Part shown: piece by piece, positions 58,783 through 64,000 of the stretch | Numbering within the stretch: the stretch's first letter is position 1 | How the letters are laid out: each line of letters opens with the position of its first letter | NCBI GenBank assembly: GCA_036756705.1 | Contig: DAIOKN010000009.1 | Coordinates: 1-64,000, forward strand | DNA from: Caproicibacter sp002399225 | GTDB taxonomy: Bacteria; Bacillota; Clostridia; Oscillospirales; Acutalibacteraceae | Direction of reading: 5' to 3' | DNA: 64,000 bases | Position numbers and translations under genes: made by a program | The notes under the pieces: model-generated | Database searches by the model: none | Told to the model about the DNA's origin: nothing | The model's input: the letters and a program-made list of their open reading frames with translations, nothing else

Positions 58783-58929
58783 TTACCTGTTCTTATTTTC
58801 GCACTTCTGATTGGAAACCGTGCAGGATGTTTTGCATGCCGACTGGCAGGATGCCTGGCATTCCCCGCAACCGCCCTTTGCGGCGCTTTCCCTCAGATTT
58901 GCTTGATTCAGTGTCTTAATCTGCTGCAA
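58783..58929 (-). CDS. scfA: SCIFF (six cysteines in forty-five) precursor peptide
   Basis: Ribosomally made 48-residue peptide, the substrate of the neighbouring radical-SAM maturase. It reads LQQIKTLNQANLRESAAKGG, then six cysteines at 21, 24, 28, 32, 36 and 43 in the SCIFF spacing, with CQASCQSACKTSC. The TTG at 58929 is chosen because GGAGG lies about eight bases upstream and the family begins near this point. It is one of the most conserved peptides of Clostridia, function unknown. A consensus promoter lies at 58973-59001. Confidence 0.95.
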   Translation of the reverse strand: MQQIKTLNQANLRESAAKGGCGECQASCQSACKTSCTVSNQKCENKNR

Positions 58930-58972
58930 TTAAAGAGCCTCCGTTTCATAAATTGAGATGCAAGCAAAATTT

Positions 58973-59001
58973 ATTATAGCAACGATAAAAGAAATAGTCA
59001 A
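58973..59001 (-). promoter_or_regulatory. Promoter of scfA-scfB
   Basis: On the minus strand: TTGACT (59001-58996), 17 nt, TATAAT (58978-58973). A strong sigma-A match 44 nt before the scfA start. Confidence 0.8.
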
Positions 59002-59003
59002 AA

Positions 59004-59435
59004 TTATTTGTATGCTTTGTGCTTCGAACTCCTTCTCCTGCTGACTGAAAGGACACCGCCGATCGAGCCGGAAAGGACCATCACCAACAGCCTCATTCCA
59101 GACTGGGCCGGCTCGGCCGACTTATTTGACACGGCCAGGCCGGCAAATAAAAATAGCGCGAACAGAACCAGACCGGACACCGCTCCAAACAGCAAGCCGC
59201 GTTTCCTGGAGATTTTTACCGTAAGATATCCCGCTGCAAATGCGCTGAGAACAGACACTGCGATGATCAGAGGGAATAAAAGCCTCTGCGGGATGCTTTC
59301 CGCCCGCACAAAAATCAAGGCCAAGATGCCTAAAATGACCGCACAAATCAATGCCCCGGCAATGGAGCCGATGACAATGGCGCGAATTGCCTCCGGCACC
59401 GGCCTCTGACTTTTTGACTTTGAACTCTTTATCAC
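59004..59435 (-). CDS. TIGR04086-family membrane protein
   Basis: A 143-residue membrane protein of the TIGR04086 type, found in Clostridia next to SCIFF and yajC genes; function unknown. Four hydrophobic segments are visible (AIVIGSIAGALICAVILGIL, LLFPLIIAVSVLSAFAAGY, GLLFGAVSGLVLFALFLFAG, LLVMVLSGSIGGVLSVS), with a basic cytoplasmic N- and C-terminus. GTG 59435 has GGAGGGGG upstream; the longer start at 59462 lacks a site. scfA lies downstream on the same strand with its own promoter. Confidence 0.85.
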   Translation of the reverse strand: MIKSSKSKSQRPVPEAIRAIVIGSIAGALICAVILGILALIFVRAESIPQRLLFPLIIAVSVLSAFAAGYLTVKISRKRGLLFGAVSGLVLFALFLFAGLAVSNKSAEPAQSGMRLLVMVLSGSIGGVLSVSRRRSSKHKAYK

Positions 59436-59506
59436 AACCGCCCCCTCCAAATATCCTGACAAATAGATATTCGGGAAAGGTGGAAGTTATAACCGCCGAG
59501 AAAAAA

Positions 59507-59848
59507 TTATTTTGCGCTTTTTGCACTTTCGTTCTCATGGGGGGTGTTAATATTGCCAACTGCCCATTTCTGAATTTTGATCTTGGCGCGATCCGTGCCC
59601 GTTTCAACGATCAGTGTGCCCGCTTCGTCTTTGATGCCGACCACACGGCCTACAATTCCGCCAATCGTTACAATTTCATCACCGATCTGCACGCTGTTCC
59701 GCATCTTATCTTCTTGCTTCTTTTTCTTTTGCTGAGGTCTCATTAAAAGAAAATAAAAGATACCAATGATTACCACCATATAAAGTATAGTAACCCACAT
59801 GCTGTTGCCTGCAGAGGAACCGCCGCTCAGTAATAAATTCAAGTTCAT
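59507..59848 (-). CDS. yajC: Preprotein translocase subunit YajC
   Basis: Small membrane partner of SecDF in the Sec pathway. The 113-residue protein has one hydrophobic segment (about 15-35, MWVTILYMVVIIGIFYFLLM) followed by RPQQKKKKQEDK and IGDEIVTIGGIVGRVVGI, both hallmarks. GAGAGGTG precedes the ATG. The tgt-yajC order is conserved in many bacteria and yajC follows tgt by 66 nt here. A neighbouring secDF is absent. Confidence 0.94.
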   Translation of the reverse strand: MNLNLLLSGGSSAGNSMWVTILYMVVIIGIFYFLLMRPQQKKKKQEDKMRNSVQIGDEIVTIGGIVGRVVGIKDEAGTLIVETGTDRAKIKIQKWAVGNINTPHENESAKSAK

Positions 59849-59914
59849 TCGTCACAACACCTCTCTTTCCATGTTTAGATTATATCAGTAAAAAAGTATT
59901 CCTGCAAGGTTTTC

Positions 59915-61045
59915 TCAGATCCTACGGTTTAAAATCTCCAAATGATCCCGACAAAACTGTTCAAAGGTTCCATTTTCCAAAGAATCCCTGATTTTTTCAA
60001 AAAAGCTGTTATAAAAATAAATATTGTGCATGACGCAGAGACGCATCGCGAGCATTTCCCCGCTTTTAAACAGATGGTGGATATAGGCTCTGGAAAAATT
60101 CCTGCAAACCGGGCAGGTGCACACCGAATCCAGCGGAGATTCATCCAGTTTGTATTTCGCGTTAAACAGATTCCGGCGGCCCTGCCAGGTGAAGACATGC
60201 CCATGCCTTGCATTGCGTGTAGGCATAACGCAGTCAAATAGATCCACCCCTCTGCGGATCGCTTCCAGGACATTCTCCGGCGTTCCTACCCCCATTAGAT
60301 ATCTCGGCTTGTCCTGCGGCATTTCCGGGACGACGGCCTCAATGATCCGGTACATCTCTTCCCTGCCCTCCCCCACTGCCAAGCCGCCGATCGCGTAGCC
60401 GTCCAGGTCAAGATCCCGAATCTGTTTCATGCAGTCTATGCGAAGGTCTTCATAGGTGCTTCCCTGGTTAATGCCAAAAAGCATCTGTTGTGGGTTGAGC
60501 GTACCCGGCTTTTGGTTGAGGCGCTCCAACTCCCGCTTTGACCGTTTCAGCCACCGGACCGTTCGCGCACAGGACGCGCGAGCATAGTCATAGGACGCGG
60601 GGTTTTGGACACACTCATCAAAAGCCATTGCAATGGTGGAAGCGAGGTTGGACTGGATCTGCATGCTCTCTTCCGGCCCCATAAAAATTTTATGTCCGTC
60701 AATATGAGAGGCAAATGTTACACCCTCTTCCGCGATATTCCGCAGTTTTGCCAAAGAAAAGACCTGAAATCCCCCGCTGTCGGTCAAGATTGGCCCATCC
60801 CATCGTGTAAAACGGTGCAGCCCGCCAAGCTGCCGGATAACCTCGTCCCCAGGGCGCAAATGCAGGTGGTAGGTATTGCAAAGCTGCACTTGGCATTTCA
60901 GGTTTTTCAGGTCCAGCGCAGAAACCGCGCCTTTAATCGCGCCTGCCGTGGCCACATTCATAAAAGCAGGCATCTGTATGGTGCCGCGAGGCGTGCTGAA
61001 CTCACCTCGCCTCGCCTCGCCGCATGTCCGAATCAAATGATACAT
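59915..61045 (-). CDS. tgt: tRNA-guanine transglycosylase
   Basis: Exchanges G34 of tRNAs with GUN anticodons for preQ1 in queuosine synthesis. The 376-residue TIM-barrel enzyme has LTDSGGFQVFSLAKL, GGLAVGEG, the nucleophile Asp in FDCVMPTRNARHG and the zinc site CTCPVC...HHL with LCVMHNIYF. It directly follows queA in the same direction, so the two Q-pathway steps are coupled. Confidence 0.97.
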   Translation of the reverse strand: MYHLIRTCGEARRGEFSTPRGTIQMPAFMNVATAGAIKGAVSALDLKNLKCQVQLCNTYHLHLRPGDEVIRQLGGLHRFTRWDGPILTDSGGFQVFSLAKLRNIAEEGVTFASHIDGHKIFMGPEESMQIQSNLASTIAMAFDECVQNPASYDYARASCARTVRWLKRSKRELERLNQKPGTLNPQQMLFGINQGSTYEDLRIDCMKQIRDLDLDGYAIGGLAVGEGREEMYRIIEAVVPEMPQDKPRYLMGVGTPENVLEAIRRGVDLFDCVMPTRNARHGHVFTWQGRRNLFNAKYKLDESPLDSVCTCPVCRNFSRAYIHHLFKSGEMLAMRLCVMHNIYFYNSFFEKIRDSLENGTFEQFCRDHLEILNRRI

Positions 61046-61082
61046 CGTTGACTATCCTCTTCCTGCGTTTTAAAAAATGAAC

Positions 61083-62129
61083 TCAGTGAATAAACATTGC
61101 ATCACCGAAACTGAAAAAGCGGTATTTCTCCTGCACGGCAACCCGATAAGCATTCATCGTATGGTCATAACCGGCCAGAGCGGAAACCAGCATGATCAGC
61201 GTGCTTTCCGGAAGATGAAAATTGGTGATCATTCCGTCCAGCGCCTTAAACCGGTAGCCTGGATAGATAAAGATATCCGTCCAGCCGGCGCTTTCCCGGA
61301 TACAGCCCTCTTTGGTTCCAACTGACTCCAGTGTGCGGCAGCTTGTGGTTCCCACTGCAATCACCCTGCCGCCGTTTTGTTTGGCCCGGTTGATCTGGCC
61401 GGCCGCCTTGGCAGAAAGATAGTAATGCTCCGAGTGCATTTTATGGTCCGTAACTTTTTCCGCCGTGACCGGCCGAAACGTGCCAAGCCCCACATGCAGC
61501 GTGACGAAAGCCAAGTCGACACCCTTGTCCTTGATTTTCTGAAGCAGTTCCTTGGTAAAATGAAGGCCGGCCGTCGGTGCGGCCGCGGAGCCAACTTCTC
61601 TTGAATATACGGTCTGATAGCGTTCCTTGTCCTCAAGGTTCTTTTTAATGTAATGCGGAAGCGGCATTTGCCCGATCTGATCGAGAATCTCATAAAAATT
61701 CCCCTCGCAGGTAAAACGGGCCAGCCGGTTTCCGCCCTCGATGATATCGAGGATCTCCGCATGGAGCAGTCCGTCTCCAAAAGTAAATTTAGACCCGATT
61801 TTCGCCCGCCGCCCCGGGCCGGTCAGGACTTCCCAGATATCGCCGTCACGGTGGGTTAAGAGCAGAAATTCAACTTTCGCCCCCGTTCCGTCCTTAATGC
61901 CAAACAATCTTGCCGGTAAAACTCTGGAGTCGTTTAAAACCAGGCAGTCCCCAGGATTCAGATAGTCCACGATATTGTAAAAATGCCGGTCTTCTATCTC
62001 TCCCGTTTTCCGGTCCAAAAGCATCAGGCGGGAAGAATCCCTGGGTTCCGCCGCCGTCTGTGCGATCAGTTCTTCCGGAAGATCATAGTAGAAATCTTTC
62101 GTTTTCAGATTATTATAGTCAAGCTCCAT
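61083..62129 (-). CDS. queA: S-adenosylmethionine:tRNA ribosyltransferase-isomerase
   Basis: Adds the epoxycyclopentane ring to preQ1 in tRNA, using SAM. The 348-residue protein has FYYDLPEELIAQTAAEPRDSSRL, LNDSRVLPARLFG, PTAGLHFT and HVGLGTFRPV. ATG 62129 has GGAAG seven bases upstream; in-frame ATGs at 62135 and 62147 are less well placed. tgt follows after 37 nt. It is transcribed divergently from the lysine riboswitch, with overlapping promoters. Confidence 0.96.
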   Translation of the reverse strand: MELDYNNLKTKDFYYDLPEELIAQTAAEPRDSSRLMLLDRKTGEIEDRHFYNIVDYLNPGDCLVLNDSRVLPARLFGIKDGTGAKVEFLLLTHRDGDIWEVLTGPGRRAKIGSKFTFGDGLLHAEILDIIEGGNRLARFTCEGNFYEILDQIGQMPLPHYIKKNLEDKERYQTVYSREVGSAAAPTAGLHFTKELLQKIKDKGVDLAFVTLHVGLGTFRPVTAEKVTDHKMHSEHYYLSAKAAGQINRAKQNGGRVIAVGTTSCRTLESVGTKEGCIRESAGWTDIFIYPGYRFKALDGMITNFHLPESTLIMLVSALAGYDHTMNAYRVAVQEKYRFFSFGDAMFIH

Positions 62130-62172
62130 TTTCATACTTCCATTCATCTTTTAAATAAATTATCAATTATAT

Positions 62173-62201
62173 ATTATAAATAAATTGACAACGAATAGCA
62201 A
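62173..62201 (-). promoter_or_regulatory. Promoter of queA-tgt-yajC
   Basis: On the minus strand: TTGCTA (62201-62196), 17 nt, TATAAT (62178-62173). Its -35 falls inside the spacer of the plus-strand promoter at 62185-62213. Confidence 0.7.
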
Positions 62202-62213
62202 CCCTGCTATAAT
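62185..62213 (+). promoter_or_regulatory. Promoter of the lysine riboswitch-asd-dapA unit
   Basis: TTGACA (62185-62190), 17 nt, TATAAT (62208-62213), with TG-C in extended -10 position. Both hexamers are consensus. Confidence 0.85.
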
Positions 62214-62269
62214 GAAGGGCAAGATCAAGATTTCTTTGATTTGTCAAATGACACGGGAGATCAATTTAG

Positions 62270-62431
62270 GATAGAGGTGCGAATTTCATTAGTAGCAGAA
62301 GCGAGGCTACCACAAGCCAGCGAACTTCTGTGAAAGGGGAAATCGCCGAAGGGAATACTGTGGTAAAAGTATCCACCTGGTTAGCTTGCAAACAGCATGT
62401 TAACTGTCATCAGCAATGATGGAGCGCTATC
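62270..62431 (+). ncRNA. Lysine riboswitch (L box)
   Basis: Five-way-junction lysine aptamer before asd and dapA. Visible blocks are GATAGAGGTGCGAA (62270-62283), TTAGTAGCAGAAGCGAGG, GTGAAAGGGGAAATCGCCGAAGG and GGAGCGCTATC, with P1 closed by GATAG (62270-62274) and CTATC (62427-62431). Lysine binding should favour the terminator at 62493-62519, giving feedback control of the aspartate-family pathway that leads to lysine. The exact 5' and 3' limits of P1 are approximate. Confidence 0.92.
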
Positions 62432-62492
62432 GATTTTAATCTGGCTTATTGCGTTAAGCGTTTTAAACTCGATAATTTTTTTCATCACTCTG

Positions 62493-62519
62493 ATGACCGG
62501 TTTTTAACCGGTCATTTTT
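62493..62519 (+). terminator. Lysine riboswitch terminator
   Basis: Perfect 10-bp stem ATGACCGGTT/AACCGGTCAT (62493-62502, 62506-62515), TTT loop, then TTTTA. Confidence 0.9.
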
Positions 62520-62584
62520 ATGTTTCATTGCAGGTGCTTTTATACATTTTTTAAGACAGGCAAGATTTTAGGGGGCATATTCTT

Positions 62585-63667
62585 ATGAAAAAATATCGGG
62601 TTGGAATTATTGGCTGCACCGGCATGGTCGGGCAGCGTTTCGCCCAGCTTTTGGAAAACCATCCCTGGTTTTCCGTGACGGCCTTAGCCGCCAGTAAACG
62701 CTCGGCCGGAAAAACTTACCGGGAAGCGGTTTCAGATCGTTGGCTGATGCCGACCCCGATCCCGAAATGTATGGAAAGTCTGATTGTCTTGGATGCGGAA
62801 AAGGACAGAGATAAAATTGTCTCGATGGTCGATTTTGTCTTCTGCGCGGTAAATCTGGAAAAGCAAAAGACCCGGGATCTGGAAGAGCTTTATGCAAAAT
62901 CGGAATGTCCGGTCATTTCAAACAACAGCGCAAGCCGCCTGATCCCAGACGTCCCGATGCTGATCCCGGAAATTAATCCGGAGCATGCACAGATCATTCC
63001 CTTTCAGAGGAAGCGGCTTGGCACCCGCCGCGGTTTTATCGCCGTTAAGCCGAATTGTTCCCTTCAAACTTATGTTCCGGCAGTCACTCCGCTTCTGGAT
63101 TTGAACGTAACCAGAATTCTGGCTTGCACTTATCAGGCAATTTCCGGGGCAGGAAAGACTTTCGCAACTTGGCCGGAAATGACCGACAATGTCATCCCCT
63201 TTATCGGCGGCGAAGAAGGAAAATCCGAAAATGAGCCGATGAAGATCTGGGGTCACATTGAAAACGGTGCGATTGTCAATGCTTCGGCACCGGATATCAC
63301 AACACAGTGCTTGCGCGTTCCGGTCAGCGACGGGCACATGGCCGCCGTTTTCCTCTCTTTTGAGAAAAAAATTCCGCTGGATGAAATTATCGACCGGTGG
63401 GAGCATTTCAGCGGTGAGCCTCAGGAACTCTCCCTTCCGAGCGCCCCGAAAAAATTTCTTATCTATTTTAAAGAGGATGACCGGCCGCAGACGCGCCTCG
63501 ACCGAAACCTTGAACACGGTATGGCTGTTTCGATTGGACGCCTGCGCCCGGACAGTCAGTATGATGTAAAATTTGTATGTCTATCCCACAACACGCTGCG
63601 CGGTGCGGCCGGCGGAGGAATCTTAATGGCTGAATATCTCTGCGCCCAAGGATTCATGGACAAATAA
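62585..63667 (+). CDS. asd: Aspartate-semialdehyde dehydrogenase
   Basis: Reduces beta-aspartyl phosphate to aspartate semialdehyde, the branch point to lysine, methionine and threonine. The 360-residue protein has GIIGCTGMVGQRFAQLLENHP, SNNSASRLIPDVP and the catalytic C158 in KPNCSLQTY. The longer sequence and the PNCSLQT motif place it in the archaeal/fungal-type ASADH group rather than the short Gram-negative group. AGGGGGCAT precedes the ATG. It follows the lysine riboswitch and precedes dapA. Confidence 0.95.
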   Translation: MKKYRVGIIGCTGMVGQRFAQLLENHPWFSVTALAASKRSAGKTYREAVSDRWLMPTPIPKCMESLIVLDAEKDRDKIVSMVDFVFCAVNLEKQKTRDLEELYAKSECPVISNNSASRLIPDVPMLIPEINPEHAQIIPFQRKRLGTRRGFIAVKPNCSLQTYVPAVTPLLDLNVTRILACTYQAISGAGKTFATWPEMTDNVIPFIGGEEGKSENEPMKIWGHIENGAIVNASAPDITTQCLRVPVSDGHMAAVFLSFEKKIPLDEIIDRWEHFSGEPQELSLPSAPKKFLIYFKEDDRPQTRLDRNLEHGMAVSIGRLRPDSQYDVKFVCLSHNTLRGAAGGGILMAEYLCAQGFMDK

Positions 63668-63706
63668 AAATTTCGCATTTGACCATTCGGAGGTAAAATT
63701 GATCTT

Positions 63707-64000
63707 ATGAAAAAACTGATCTTTACCGGATCCGGCGTTGCTTTGGTCACTCCTATGAAGCAAGATGGATCCGTAAACTATGAAACGCTGGAACGTCTTG
63801 TCGACTTTCATCTTCAAAGCGGAACCGACGCCATCGTCGCCTGCGCCACCACGGGGGAATCGCCAGCCCTCAGCCGGGAGGAACACTGCAAAATCATTGA
63901 GTTCATCGCTAAAAAAGTCAAAAAGAAAATCCCGGTTATTGCAAGCTCCGGCAGCAACAACACACAGCAGGCGGTGGAGCTTTCGCTCGCCATGCAGGAG
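63707..64000 (+). CDS. dapA: 4-hydroxy-tetrahydrodipicolinate synthase (5' part)
   Basis: Condenses pyruvate with aspartate semialdehyde in the lysine/diaminopimelate branch. Only the first 98 residues are in the window; the frame is open to the end. It starts KKLIFTGSGVALVTPMKQDG and has ACATTGESPALSREEH and VIASSGSNNTQQAVEL, all typical of DapA. GGAGG lies 13 nt before the ATG, longer than usual. Cotranscribed with asd under the lysine riboswitch. Confidence 0.93.
   Translation, partial: MKKLIFTGSGVALVTPMKQDGSVNYETLERLVDFHLQSGTDAIVACATTGESPALSREEHCKIIEFIAKKVKKKIPVIASSGSNNTQQAVELSLAMQE

Noticed and set aside
55679..62129. Genomic island suggested by the tyrosine recombinases
   Set aside because: Neighbours (spoIIM, proC, scfB, yajC, tgt, queA) are core Clostridial genes, and no tRNA, attachment repeats or phage genes are seen.
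1..64000. tRNA, rRNA, CRISPR or insertion sequence
   Set aside because: No cloverleaf-like genes, no rRNA segments, no spaced direct repeats and no transposase frames were found by reading both strands.

Overview
The window is an ordinary-looking chromosomal stretch of a spore-forming, low-to-mid GC Firmicute of class Clostridia. Its sporulation genes (spoIIIAA-AH, spoIIM, yunB, cwlD), the SCIFF peptide with its radical-SAM maturase, the IspH-S1 fusion, the DUF5685/J-domain pair and frequent TTG starts all fit Oscillospiraceae/Ruminococcaceae-type Clostridia. That family-level placement is inference from gene content. I see no prophage, insertion sequence, CRISPR array, rRNA or tRNA.

Layout. 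1-4 kb: end of the str operon (rpsG, fusA, tuf). 4-7.7 kb: polyphosphate kinase and a Ppx/GppA-HD protein on the minus strand. 7.9-11.6 kb: a CapA-like protein, two FMN riboswitches in tandem before a riboflavin ECF S-component, and a SAM-I riboswitch before metK. 11.7-21.7 kb: recD2, comF, mreB, a DUF5685/J-domain/membrane-protein trio, an RpiR regulator and a BaiN-like flavoprotein. 21-27 kb: cmk, plsC, ispH-rpsA, yunB, ligA. 27.3-32.2 kb: the complete spoIIIA operon behind two terminators. 32.2-36 kb: nusB (behind a promoter-terminator leader), a TsaD-like protein, xseA, xseB, ispA. 36-39.8 kb: rplU-prp-rpmA, obg, mrnC, yitT. 40-44.6 kb: ilvE, a pseudouridine synthase and a polar amino-acid ABC transporter. 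44.7-53.2 kb: a zinc-PLC-like protein, luxS, an M23/LysM/G5 peptidase, murA, walJ, rlmH, cwlD, radA. 53.2-62.1 kb: a Cys-rich mini-protein, two convergent tyrosine recombinases, spoIIM, proC, scfB-scfA, a TIGR04086-type protein, yajC, tgt, queA. 62.2-64 kb: a lysine riboswitch, asd and the 5' part of dapA.

Common themes are translation and RNA maturation (S7, EF-G, EF-Tu, S1, L21, L27, NusB, RlmH, Tgt/QueA), cell envelope and sporulation (MurA, MreB, CwlD, SpoIIIA, SpoIIM, YunB), and metabolite-sensing leader RNAs for FMN, SAM and lysine. The least ordinary items are the two FMN aptamers in one leader, whose intervening terminator is built from the same heptamer as the aptamer core; a promoter-terminator leader on nusB; a 26-bp palindrome on a near-perfect promoter of a tyrosine recombinase; a XerD-like protein without the usual active-site lysine motif; an internal Shine-Dalgarno that could release free S1 from the IspH-S1 fusion; and a 21-bp perfect hairpin without a T-run after the ABC transporter operon.
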